Below are positions 54,554 through 63,390 of a DNA stretch of 64,000 bases, piece by piece; positions within the stretch are counted from its first letter, which is position 1, and every line of letters begins with the position of its first letter. Below the pieces are notes generated by a model. It was not told the origin of the DNA and made no database searches. It worked only from the letters and a program-made list of their open reading frames with translations. The translations under genes and the position numbers were made by a program. Source of the stretch: Rhizobium binae (GTDB taxonomy: Bacteria > Pseudomonadota > Alphaproteobacteria > Rhizobiales > Rhizobiaceae); the NCBI RefSeq assembly GCF_017357225.1, contig NZ_CP071611.1, forward strand, positions 155,476 to 219,475, read 5' to 3'.

Positions 54554-56083
54554 ATGGGAGAATATCTGTTGGGGCTCGACGCCGGCAACACGCTCATCAA
54601 GGCGGTGATCTTCGACCGTAGCGGCCGGGAAGTGGCTTATGCGGGAGAGGAGGGGCATAGCCGCATGCCATGTCCCGGCCATGTCGAGCGCGATCTCGGC
54701 GAGCTTTGGGTCAACGCCAAACGCGTCATCCGCACGTGCCTCGACCGGGCAGGCATCGCTGCGGCTGATATCGCCGCAATCGGCTGCGCCGGTCACGGCA
54801 ACGGGCTGTATGCGCTGGATCGAAATGACCAACCCTTCCTCGGCATCCAGTCGCTCGATACGCGGGCGACCGGGCTCGTCGAGGAGTGGGCGGCCCAGGC
54901 TGTCGGCGACCGCACCTATCCGATCGCCCGCCAACGGCCCTGGCCCTCGCAGACACCGACGCTGCTCGCCTGGCTGAAACGTCATCGACCGGAGATTTTC
55001 CAGCGCATCGGCACGGTGTTCTGCTCCAAGGATTTCGTCGTCAACCGGCTGACCGGCGAGCGGATCAGCGAGATGTCGGATATGTCGGGGGCAGGGCTGC
55101 TGGATCTCGCCGCCCGCCGTTATGACCGCACGCTGATGGAGGCTTACGGCCTCGGCGACTGCATGGACCTGCTGCCGCGGCTGATCGAGAGCGCCGACAT
55201 CGCCGGCAAGGTGACGGAAGAGGTCGCCGTGGAGATCGGCCTTGCCGCCGGCACGCCGGTGGTCGCGGGGCTCTTCGACGTCGTCGCCTCGGCCCTCGGC
55301 TCGGGCGTCTCGCGGACCGGCAGCGCCTCGATCATCGTCGGCACCTGGAGCATCAACCAGGTCATCACCGACGGGCCTGATCTCGGCGGACCCGTCTTCA
55401 TGGCGTCGACCTTCGATCGCGCGCACTACGTGGCGATGGAAAACAGTGCCACTTCGGCCACCAATCTCGAATGGCTGGTGCGGGAATTCTTCGATGGTGA
55501 GCATGCGGAGGGCGTCTCACCCTTCGACGCCTGCTGTGCACTGGCGGCGGAAATTCAGCCGACTGCCGACGATCCGCTCTATCATCCCTATCTCTACGGC
55601 GCCCAGCAGGACGGCCACGCACGGGCCGGCTTTTACGGCATTGCCGGCTGGCACACCAAGGGACACCTGATCCGCGCCCTCCTTGAAGGTGTTGCCTTCG
55701 GCCACCGCCAACACGTCGGGACGCTCCGCGGAGCGGGGGCGACCTTCAACCAGGCGGTGCTGTCCGGCGGCGGATCGCGCAGTCGCCTCTGGCCGCAGAT
55801 CTTTGCCGATGTGCTCGGCGTGCCGGTTTCGGTTGCCAAGTCCAGGGAGACCGGAGCTCTTGGTGCGGCAATCGCGGCGGGAACCGGAGTCGGCCTGTTT
55901 GCCGATTTCACGGAAGGCGCGGATGCCATGGTGCGTATCGACCGGCACTATCGGCCGAATGCCGCGCTCGCCGCGCATTACGACCGGCGCTACGCGCTCT
56001 ACAATGACTTATCGGAAGCCATGGCGCCGTTCTGGCGGCGGCTTTCGGCAGCCAAACCTACGGCGACGGGAGCTGCAGCGTGA
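54554..56083 (+). CDS. FGGY-family carbohydrate kinase
   Basis: 509-residue kinase. The FGGY_N domain begins [21 protein letters not shown]; the catalytic Asp is expected in the [13 protein letters not shown] segment near 247; the FGGY_C signature is in [17 protein letters not shown]... [24 protein letters not shown] near 380-440. ATG 54554 was preferred because GGGAGGGG lies 6 bp upstream; ATG 54527 includes that site. Closest in character to xylulose/erythritol/ribulokinase-like enzymes, so a pentose, pentitol or tetritol is the likely substrate. Confidence 0.9.
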   Translation: MGEYLLGLDAGNTLIKAVIFDRSGREVAYAGEEGHSRMPCPGHVERDLGELWVNAKRVIRTCLDRAGIAAADIAAIGCAGHGNGLYALDRNDQPFLGIQSLDTRATGLVEEWAAQAVGDRTYPIARQRPWPSQTPTLLAWLKRHRPEIFQRIGTVFCSKDFVVNRLTGERISEMSDMSGAGLLDLAARRYDRTLMEAYGLGDCMDLLPRLIESADIAGKVTEEVAVEIGLAAGTPVVAGLFDVVASALGSGVSRTGSASIIVGTWSINQVITDGPDLGGPVFMASTFDRAHYVAMENSATSATNLEWLVREFFDGEHAEGVSPFDACCALAAEIQPTADDPLYHPYLYGAQQDGHARAGFYGIAGWHTKGHLIRALLEGVAFGHRQHVGTLRGAGATFNQAVLSGGGSRSRLWPQIFADVLGVPVSVAKSRETGALGAAIAAGTGVGLFADFTEGADAMVRIDRHYRPNAALAAHYDRRYALYNDLSEAMAPFWRRLSAAKPTATGAAA

Positions 56084-57705
56084 CGATGCAAGGCAATGAA
56101 ACGCCGATAGACGAGGGAAGCTACGACTTCATCATCGTCGGCGCCGGCTCCGCCGGCTGTGTTCTGGCAAACAGGCTCTCGGCCGATCCGAAAACCCGTG
56201 TGCTGCTACTCGAGGCCGGAGGCACGGACCGCTATCACTGGGTCCATGTGCCGATCGGCTATCTCTACTGTATGGGCAATCCGCGCACCGACTGGATGAT
56301 GAAGACGGCCGCCGAGGCCGGCCTCAATGGCCGCGCACTGAACTATCCGCGCGGAAAACTTCTCGGCGGCTGTTCGTCGATCAACGGCATGATCTACATG
56401 CGCGGGCAGGCGGCGGATTATGACGGATGGCGGCAGGCCGGAAACGCCGGCTGGGGCCGGGACGATGTTCTACCCTATTTCCTGAAGTCGGAAGACAGTT
56501 ACCGCGGCCAATCCGCCATCCATGGCGCCGGTGGTGAATGGCGCGTCGAGCGCCAGCGCCTTTCCTGGCCGATCCTCGATGCCTTCCGCGATGCGGCGGA
56601 AGAACTCGGCATTCCGAAGACTGATGATTTCAACGATGGCGACAATGAAGGTTCGGGCTATTTCGAAGTCAATCAGAAGGGCGGCCTGCGCTGGAACACG
56701 ACGAAAGCCTTCCTGCGGCCGGCGATGAAGCGCGGGAATCTTCGCGTCCTGACGGGCGTGGAGACGGAACGGCTGGAGTTGGACGGCAAGGCGGTTTGCG
56801 GAGTGCGTTTCCGGCTTGGCGGACGGCTCTGTATCGCCCGCGCGTCCCGCGAGGTCGTATTGTCGGCGGGTGCCATCAACTCACCCAAAATCGTGGAACT
56901 CTCCGGCATTGGCCGGCCGGAGGTTCTTTCGGCCCTTGATATTCAGGTTCATCACCCCCTGAAGGGCGTCGGCGAAAATCTCCAGGATCACCTGCAGATC
57001 CGCACGGTCTTCAAGATCGAAGGCGCGCGCACGCTCAATCAGCTTTACCACAACCTGTTCAGCCGCGCCGGAATGGGCCTTCAATATGCCATCAACCGGT
57101 CGGGCCCTCTTTCCATGGCACCGAGCCAACTCGGCATCTTCGCCAAAAGCGATCCAGCCGTCGCCACGGCGGACCTCGAATATCATGTCCAGCCGCTCAG
57201 CACGGACCGGCTCGGCGAACCGTTGCACCGCTATCCCGCGGTAACTGTTTCCGTCTGCAGCCTCCGGCCGGAAAGCCGCGGCACTGTACATGTCACGACA
57301 CGCGACGCCAGCCAGCCGCCGGAAATCCATCCAAACTATCTTTCGACGGCCGGTGACCGGCTGCTTGCGGCAAAATCCATCCGCCACGCTCGTAGATTGA
57401 TGGGGACAAGGGCTATAGCCCGCTTCAATCCGCAGGCAATGCTGCCGGGCCAAGAATATGAGAGCGACGAGGACCTGATCCGCCGCGCCGGTGACATCGC
57501 AACGACCATATTCCACCCCGTCGGCACCTGCAAAATGGGCAGCGATCCCATGGCGGTCGTGGATGCGCAGCTGCAGGTGCACGGCGTAGCGAAGCTTCGG
57601 GTCGTAGACGCTTCCATCATGCCTGCGATCGTCTCCGGCAACACGAACTCGCCGGTGATCATGATTGCTGAGAAGGCGGCGGAAGCCATCATCAAAGGCG
57701 ATTAG
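56080..57705 (+). CDS. GMC-family FAD-dependent oxidoreductase
   Basis: 541-residue choline-dehydrogenase-like GMC protein. N-terminal FAD motif [36 protein letters not shown] signature 1 near [27 protein letters not shown] (88-114); signature 2 in [20 protein letters not shown] near 265; catalytic His/Asn pair in [10 protein letters not shown] and [15 protein letters not shown] near 483-535. GTG 56080 overlaps the kinase stop by 4 bp (GTGA) and has GGAG upstream; ATG 56086 is an alternative. Oxidises an alcohol, perhaps the imported polyol. Confidence 0.92.
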   Translation: MTMQGNETPIDEGSYDFIIVGAGSAGCVLANRLSADPKTRVLLLEAGGTDRYHWVHVPIGYLYCMGNPRTDWMMKTAAEAGLNGRALNYPRGKLLGGCSSINGMIYMRGQAADYDGWRQAGNAGWGRDDVLPYFLKSEDSYRGQSAIHGAGGEWRVERQRLSWPILDAFRDAAEELGIPKTDDFNDGDNEGSGYFEVNQKGGLRWNTTKAFLRPAMKRGNLRVLTGVETERLELDGKAVCGVRFRLGGRLCIARASREVVLSAGAINSPKIVELSGIGRPEVLSALDIQVHHPLKGVGENLQDHLQIRTVFKIEGARTLNQLYHNLFSRAGMGLQYAINRSGPLSMAPSQLGIFAKSDPAVATADLEYHVQPLSTDRLGEPLHRYPAVTVSVCSLRPESRGTVHVTTRDASQPPEIHPNYLSTAGDRLLAAKSIRHARRLMGTRAIARFNPQAMLPGQEYESDEDLIRRAGDIATTIFHPVGTCKMGSDPMAVVDAQLQVHGVAKLRVVDASIMPAIVSGNTNSPVIMIAEKAAEAIIKGD

Positions 57706-58191
57706 AGAGGACCATGCCTCGCGCAACCAACCGGCCGTCGCGTCGCTCGATGCTACGCCGGAGTGGCTCTGCATTGATATCTCGGTGGCGTGGCTTAGGC
57801 GCGACGAGCACTGTCCCAGCCGTTTCGCGTTCGCCCCCATAATCGAGTTCCATAATAGAGCTTACGCCGCATCGCATGTGTAGCCGGTATATTCTATTTA
57901 GTAATGCGACAGTTGGGCCAGTTAGAGATGCGACAGTCTCGCCTCTCGAGGTGCTGGTCAACGTCCACGTTGGGAAGCAAGGATGACGACTTTCAGCCTG
58001 TGAAGACCATCAGCGTTCGGAGTCGTGATATCCTGTTTGATCACCATGTCGCAGAAAGAATTGCATCGCCTCGACGTCATTCAGAAGGTCAAGGATCGAC
58101 GCCTAAGCGTTGTCCAGGCCGCGGCGCGGCCTTCGGCTGGCGCCGGCGCCTCCCTTGCATGGTCTTAGCAACTCCGCAGGTCACCCCTTGG
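57706..58191. other. Intergenic region with mobile-element debris
   Basis: About 490 bp between the GMC gene and an unassigned minus-strand gene. The text ATGCGACAGT occurs twice (57903-57912 and 57928-57937). The centre carries the start of a transposase, annotated separately. No intact gene is seen. Confidence 0.5.
58046..58132 (+). mobile_element. Transposase remnant, N-terminal part of an ISNCY-type transposase
   Basis: ATG 58046 opens MSQKELHRLDVIQKVKDRRL followed by SVVQAAAR, which is the characteristic beginning of the ISNCY/helix-turn-helix transposases common in Rhizobiaceae. After about 28 codons the similarity is lost, and a stop follows within 15 codons. It is an isolated fragment; the rest of the element is absent. 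Confidence 0.55.
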
Positions 58192-59076
58192 CTACGCGCA
58201 ATTGGCTGACGTGCCTGAGCGGATCACGTTCCCCGAAACGTTGCGGCGATCGGTTCCGGTTAGCCACCGTTCTGGCGAAAAATACGTCTTGGTCCTCACC
58301 TGCGAAGCTGAAGTCGCCTTGAGACCAAGAACAAAATCAAGGTTGTTTCCGCCGCCGGCTTCGCGCGTGAAGTTGAGATAGGCGCCGAACCGTTCGTATT
58401 CGACACTTCGAAGGTTTTGAATCGACGTCAGACTATCCTCGAAATCACGCCAACACGCCTGCTTCACAATGATCTCGAACATGCGCAGGATGGCCGGGGC
58501 GAGACGACCCTCATCGTCTGTCGTCGGCCCAATGATCCTGGCGCGGATCTCAACAATCTCGCCCATTTCATTTCCACGAACCTTGAGGAAGGTGGAACTC
58601 AGGGGACGCGTCTCGTCCCGTTGGTAGACTCGCTGAAAATAACATTCATAATTACGATTGCGCATCGACGCGGGTTTCCACTCGCTCACCGCGATACCGG
58701 CCTCTCGAAGAGCAGCGCAAACGTTTGCCCCCGAGACACGCCACATCCGCAGAAACTGACCTGCCAGCTCGGGCTTCGGGACCTCGATCAGCTGCGGCGA
58801 TATCGACATCGGCCGGAGAGGAGAAGCAGCATCCTTACGGCGGTCGGCGATCTCCGATGACGGGGCGGCCTGATCAAGAGATCGATCTTCAACCCGCCCG
58901 CCCGGACCTTCGGGACGGTCGCTTCCGCCGAAAAACACGACGATGCCCGCTACGAGCAACATGCCGATCAATAGCACTGGCCAAAGCAGCCAGCGGGGGA
59001 CGTTCCGCCACGGGAAATTCCGGTGGGGACGTGGGCCACCGCCAGGAGGATCGACGGCTGATAACACCTTATCCAC
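58192..59076 (-). CDS. Unassigned single-pass membrane protein
   Basis: 294 residues. A Pro/Gly-rich N-tail (PPGGGPRPHR) leads to one hydrophobic helix (about residues 29-49), then a low-complexity Asp/Arg/Pro linker to about residue 95. The C-terminal domain contains MWRVSGANVCAALREAG, NYECYFQRVYQRD and VEIRARIIGPTTDDEGR, with a few cysteines. GTG 59076 has GAGG seven bases upstream. No family was recognised. Probably anchored in the inner membrane with the large domain in the periplasm. Confidence 0.7.
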   Translation of the reverse strand: MDKVLSAVDPPGGGPRPHRNFPWRNVPRWLLWPVLLIGMLLVAGIVVFFGGSDRPEGPGGRVEDRSLDQAAPSSEIADRRKDAASPLRPMSISPQLIEVPKPELAGQFLRMWRVSGANVCAALREAGIAVSEWKPASMRNRNYECYFQRVYQRDETRPLSSTFLKVRGNEMGEIVEIRARIIGPTTDDEGRLAPAILRMFEIIVKQACWRDFEDSLTSIQNLRSVEYERFGAYLNFTREAGGGNNLDFVLGLKATSASQVRTKTYFSPERWLTGTDRRNVSGNVIRSGTSANCA

Positions 59077-59385
59077 GGCGCGGCCTCACAGACAAAATAG
59101 GAGCCGGCGCGCGTTCGAAGTCGATCGACCTCGATTCTCTTTGCGACCAACCGGGCTCGGATCAATCAGGCCCTGCTGGCGACTCCTGTTGAGGTGAGCA
59201 ATGCATCTGAAAACGGTACAGTCTGTTCGACTCACCTTCGACACTGCAAGTGTGAGGTTAGCCGCATATGGCGTCAAGCGGCGACCGACTTCACGAAATG
59301 CAGGCGGTTAAACCGCAGACGATGAGACGCGACATCTGCCTCAAAGCTTACTCGGAACTGGTTTTCGGCCAACCGATCCGTCGGC
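59077..59385. other. Intergenic region between the unassigned membrane protein and the secretion genes
   Basis: 309 bp with no convincing gene. The promoter of the unassigned minus-strand gene should lie within about 150 bp of 59076; no clear consensus was found. The HlyD gene ends at 59386. Confidence 0.35.
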
Positions 59386-60831
59386 CTACGGTTCACGTAT
59401 TGCGTTATCGAGCCCGCGCAGCAACGGATAGAGGAAATAGGAGATTACCGTGCGGGTTCCGACCTTGATTTCCGTCGACACGGTCATGCCAGGAAGCAGC
59501 CGCACCGGCACATCCGCGGCATTCAGCCGGGTATCGGCAAGCAGGATCCGCGCCTTGAAGAAGGGGGCTGCGGCCGGCTGGCCGGGGGTGGCGGCCTGCT
59601 CTTGTTGGCCGGACAGAAAGGTGTCCTGGCTGATGGTTCTCACTTCGCCGGAGGCGGTGCCATATTTCTGGAAGGGATAGGCATCGAGTTTGATGCGCGC
59701 TTCCTTGCCGACGGCCACCCGGCCGATATCGCGTGTATTGATCGATACTTCGGCTTCGAGCGGCACGTTGATCGGCACCAGTGTGACAACCGGTTCAGCC
59801 TCCCGCACCACCGAACCGACCGAACGTTGCGCCAGATCGAGCACGACGGCATCGGCCGGTGCCGTCAGCGCCACCATGTTGCGGCGCAGCTCCAACTTCT
59901 TCAACTCTTCACCCGCCATGTCGCGCTGGCTGCGCAGGTCCGCCAGCTGTTCCATCGCAGCACGGCGGAAATCCTCGATAAAGGCCTGACGGTCGGCGAG
60001 CAGCTTGGCATAGGTGTGAGCCGCCTCGTCGGCCTTGCCGCGCACGGCAGTGATATCGGCCTCGACATCAAGGCGGGCGTCGCGCGAGCCGAGCATGGTG
60101 AGCAGCGAGCCGCTTTCCGTGTCATAGAGCTTCTTTCGTGTCGCCTCGATCTGCGAGAGGTTATCGCGCCGGTCGTTCAGCACGGCCTCCTGATTGCGGT
60201 TTGCCGCAAGGACGGAGGACTGGCCGGCGATCTGCTGCGCGAAATTCTGCAGCTGCGCCGTGTAGAAGGCGCGCCGCTGGCCGAACAGCTGCACCTGCAA
60301 CTGCTCGTCGGGCGAATTGCCGGCGATCTTCGAATAGTCCTCACCGGTCAGCTCGGTCTCAAGCCGCTTAACCTGGGCGTCGAGGGCGGAAAACTTGGTC
60401 TTCAGCTGCCCGACATCGGCCTGGCTGAAGGTGGCATCGAGCGTCGCCAGCGTCTGGCCGGCATGCACTACTTCGCCGGTCTTGACGTCGATCGTGCGGA
60501 TAATCGAGGTTTCGAGCGGCTGGACGACGATGGTCGGCTGGGTGGTGACGAGCTTGCCGGGCGCAATCACCACCTCATCGATCGACGAGACCGAAGCCCA
60601 GATGATCGCCGAAGCAATCAGCGCCGTCACGCAATAGAGAGTCATGCGGGCGACCCGCGGCGGTGCACGTTCCTCGAGCTCGACGGCATCGGACTGAAAT
60701 TCAGCAATGACCGGCGGCAGCGGCGGGCGAGCGATGAGCCCCCTCCCCTTGCCTGAGTGGCTCTCGTTCGAGCGGCCACTGTCCATGGGGGCCGGCAGGT
60801 TCTCGTCGGGTTTCCTCGCGTGCGCGCTCAT
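59386..60831 (-). CDS. Type I secretion periplasmic adaptor, HlyD family
   Basis: 481-residue membrane-fusion protein. Cytoplasmic N-tail of about 62 residues, one membrane helix (about 63-83), then the lipoyl/barrel start VIAPGKLVTTQPTIVVQPLETSIIRTIDVKTGEVVHAGQTLATLD near 90-133, a long helical hairpin and the C-terminal barrel (VAVGKEARIKLDAYPFQKYG). It links the inner-membrane exporter to an outer-membrane channel. The start overlaps the exporter stop by 4 bp. No TolC-type gene is next to it. Confidence 0.9.
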   Translation of the reverse strand: MSAHARKPDENLPAPMDSGRSNESHSGKGRGLIARPPLPPVIAEFQSDAVELEERAPPRVARMTLYCVTALIASAIIWASVSSIDEVVIAPGKLVTTQPTIVVQPLETSIIRTIDVKTGEVVHAGQTLATLDATFSQADVGQLKTKFSALDAQVKRLETELTGEDYSKIAGNSPDEQLQVQLFGQRRAFYTAQLQNFAQQIAGQSSVLAANRNQEAVLNDRRDNLSQIEATRKKLYDTESGSLLTMLGSRDARLDVEADITAVRGKADEAAHTYAKLLADRQAFIEDFRRAAMEQLADLRSQRDMAGEELKKLELRRNMVALTAPADAVVLDLAQRSVGSVVREAEPVVTLVPINVPLEAEVSINTRDIGRVAVGKEARIKLDAYPFQKYGTASGEVRTISQDTFLSGQQEQAATPGQPAAAPFFKARILLADTRLNAADVPVRLLPGMTVSTEIKVGTRTVISYFLYPLLRGLDNAIREP

Positions 60832-62972
60832 GCAACCTGCCTCATCTGCTGGGACCAGAGGTGGCGATAGGTCATGCAGCGCGATACAAGCTGATCGTGC
60901 CGGCCGATATCGGCGACCTTACCACGTTCGACGACGAGAATGGCATCGGCATTGACAAGCGTCGAAAGCCGGTGCGAGACGATGATGACAGTGCGGCCGG
61001 CCGCGATGCGGCTGAGATTGTCGCGGATGATCGCCTCGCTGTCAGGGTCCAGCGCGCTCGTCGCCTCATCGAAAATCAACAGCTTCGGGTCGGTGATCAG
61101 TGCGCGGGCGATCGCCAGGCGCTGCTTCTGTCCGCCCGACAGGTTGGCGGCGTTTTCCTCCAGCATGGTGTCGAAGCCGCGCGGCAGCCGTTCGATGAAC
61201 TCTTCGGCGCCGGCGATGCGGGCAACCTCCATGATCTCCTCGATGCTGGCATCGGGCTTGGCGGCGGCGATATTATCGCGCACCGAGCCGCGGAACAGGA
61301 AATTGTCCTGCAGCACGACGCCGATGCTGGTTCGTAGATGCACGAGGTCGATCTCGCGGCTGTCATATCCGTCCATGCGCACCAGCCCTTCCTGACTCTG
61401 ATAGAGACCCTGGATGAGCCGGGTGATCGTCGTCTTGCCCGAGCCGCTCTTGCCGACCACGCCGAACACCGAGCCCGCCGGAATGGCGAACGAGACATTG
61501 TCGAGCGCCGGCGCGCTGTCGGGAGCGTAGCGGAAGGTGACCCGGTCGAACTCGATGCGGCCCTGCAGCCGCGGGCGAACGCCGCGCCCCCGGCCCGCCT
61601 GCTCCGGCCGCTGGTTCATGATCTCGCCGAGCATGCGCACGGAAAGTGCCACTTCCTGATATTCATGCACCATGGTGACGATCTGCACCAGCGGGCCGGA
61701 GACGCGTCCAGCAAGCATGTTGAAGGCGACGAGGGCGCCGATGGTCATCGCGCCGCTGAAGACATCGAGCGCGCCGAGACCGATGATAGCCACACTCATC
61801 AGCTTTTCCAGAAGACCGGTCATCGATTGGGCGATGGTCGAAATCTTCTCGACCCGGAAGCGCACCGAGATGGACTGGGCCGAATAATCGTCCCACACCT
61901 TGCGCTGGCGCGGTTCCAGCGCCAGCGATTTGACGGTGCGCATGCCGTGCACGGTTTCCACCAACAAGGCCTGCCGGTCGCCTTCCGCCTGATAGAGTGC
62001 CTGCAGGCGGCGCTGGAACGGCCCGACCAGCAGCATCACCACCAGGCCGACAAGCGCTGCGAAGCCGAGGACCACGAGCGTCAGCTTGACGCTGTAGAGA
62101 AGCAGGATCGGCACGAAGACGAAGAGGGACACGCCGTCGAGAAGCGTCAGGAACAGCCGGCCCGTCAGGAATTCGCGGATACGCCCCGTCTGCTGCATAT
62201 GCTTGACGAGCACGCCGGCCGAGGCCTGCTCGAAGAGCGCGATCGGCAGGTTGAGCAGATGGCCGAAAGTGCGGGTCGCCACCCGGATGTCGATCCTGTT
62301 GGTCGCGTAGAGTAGCAGATAGCGGCGCAGGAAGCTGAAGGTCGCGTCGAAGACGAGCGCCACGGCGATACCGACCGTCAAAACCGTAAGTGTCGCATAG
62401 CTCTGATGCACGAGCACCTTGTCGATCACCAGCTGAAAGAACATCGGGGTCGTCAGTCCGAGGCCGTAGAGGACGAAGGCTGCGAGCGCGACATCGCGGA
62501 AGAAGCTGCGTTGCCTGATGATTTCAGGTACGAACCAGCGGAAGCCGAAAGGCCGGTCCTCATCGGACATGCGATAATTGCGTTTCAGCAGCACCACCGA
62601 TCCGAGCCAGGCCTTGGCGAACTGCTCTTCGCTGAGCATCATCGCCTCGGCGCGTGAGGCGAGCGGATCAAGAACGCGAATTCTCTCCTCCTCACCGCTT
62701 CCGACAGCGTCGGCGATCACCACCCAATTGCCGTTCGTCAGTTCCGCGAGCACCGGAAAGGCCTCGCCGAGCTGAAACAGGGATCGCCAGTCGAGCGTCA
62801 GATGCCGGGCTCTGAGGCCGGCATCCTTGGCCATGCGCAGCAACTGCCGCACGGCAACGGGATCGTTGCCGACGGCATAATCGTGCTGCAATCGCTCAGG
62901 AGCAAGATCGACGCCGTGATGACGCGCGACGAGCGCCAGACAATGCAGGTTGGTATGCAGAAAACCACTCAT
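60828..62972 (-). CDS. Type I secretion ABC transporter, HlyB-like permease/ATPase
   Basis: 714-residue exporter. N-terminal C39-like domain (LHCLALVARHHGVDLAPERLQHDYAVG) in which the catalytic Cys aligns with His and the catalytic His (near NGNWVVI) is missing, so it is a non-cleaving docking domain as in HlyB. The membrane domain follows at about 150-440. ATPase: Walker A GKSGSGKTT near 505, signature NLSGGQKQRLAIARAL, Walker B LLIFDEATSALD. ATG 62972 is preferred; TTG 62990 is possible. Exports an unidentified C-terminally tagged protein. Confidence 0.92.
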   Translation of the reverse strand: MSGFLHTNLHCLALVARHHGVDLAPERLQHDYAVGNDPVAVRQLLRMAKDAGLRARHLTLDWRSLFQLGEAFPVLAELTNGNWVVIADAVGSGEEERIRVLDPLASRAEAMMLSEEQFAKAWLGSVVLLKRNYRMSDEDRPFGFRWFVPEIIRQRSFFRDVALAAFVLYGLGLTTPMFFQLVIDKVLVHQSYATLTVLTVGIAVALVFDATFSFLRRYLLLYATNRIDIRVATRTFGHLLNLPIALFEQASAGVLVKHMQQTGRIREFLTGRLFLTLLDGVSLFVFVPILLLYSVKLTLVVLGFAALVGLVVMLLVGPFQRRLQALYQAEGDRQALLVETVHGMRTVKSLALEPRQRKVWDDYSAQSISVRFRVEKISTIAQSMTGLLEKLMSVAIIGLGALDVFSGAMTIGALVAFNMLAGRVSGPLVQIVTMVHEYQEVALSVRMLGEIMNQRPEQAGRGRGVRPRLQGRIEFDRVTFRYAPDSAPALDNVSFAIPAGSVFGVVGKSGSGKTTITRLIQGLYQSQEGLVRMDGYDSREIDLVHLRTSIGVVLQDNFLFRGSVRDNIAAAKPDASIEEIMEVARIAGAEEFIERLPRGFDTMLEENAANLSGGQKQRLAIARALITDPKLLIFDEATSALDPDSEAIIRDNLSRIAAGRTVIIVSHRLSTLVNADAILVVERGKVADIGRHDQLVSRCMTYRHLWSQQMRQVA

Positions 62973-63017
62973 GGCCCACCCGAAACCCAATACGAAACCG
63001 AGGCAATGTTTGTTTTA

Positions 63018-63326
63018 TCAGTTGAAGTTCGGCGAAGCGTTCGAAGCGCCGGCCGGCACCGATTGGATATCGGCAGCCGCCGCAGCCGACATATCGCCGA
63101 CGCGACGAACCGCACCCGCCTCGACCAACCCTCCGAGCGCCTTCTGCATGAGATCGACTGCATTGGCGAAGGCATCGACAGGCATGATGATGCGCTGGCG
63201 GAAGACCGGCTTCGGGTTGTTGTTGGCATCACGATCGGTCGCCGAAAGCGACATCAGGTCGATGCGCACGATCGTTCCGGTAATGGTGATTTCGCCGATG
63301 CCATCGGCGTAAAGTTCATTGCTCAT
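63018..63326 (-). CDS. Small unassigned protein upstream of the type I exporter
   Basis: 102 residues, mostly beta-strand-like N-terminal half (GIGEITITGTIVRIDLMSLS), a segment PVFRQRIIMPVDAFANAVDLMQKALGGLV, and an Ala/Ser/Asn-rich tail ending PNFN. ATG 63326 has GGAGAG upstream. It is 45 bp before the exporter and likely part of its operon. No Gly-Gly leader or RTX repeat is seen, so it is not an obvious cargo; it may be an accessory protein. Function unknown. Confidence 0.7.
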   Translation of the reverse strand: MSNELYADGIGEITITGTIVRIDLMSLSATDRDANNNPKPVFRQRIIMPVDAFANAVDLMQKALGGLVEAGAVRRVGDMSAAAAADIQSVPAGASNASPNFN

Positions 63327-63390
63327 TGTTCTCTCCTCTGGTTGATCAAAACGTCTTCACTTCAAAGCGTCTCACGTCCAGCGGGACGCA

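Noticed and set aside
60828..62972. Active bacteriocin-type C39 peptidase in the exporter
   Set aside because: The Cys and His needed for cleavage are replaced, so the domain is HlyB-like and not proteolytic.
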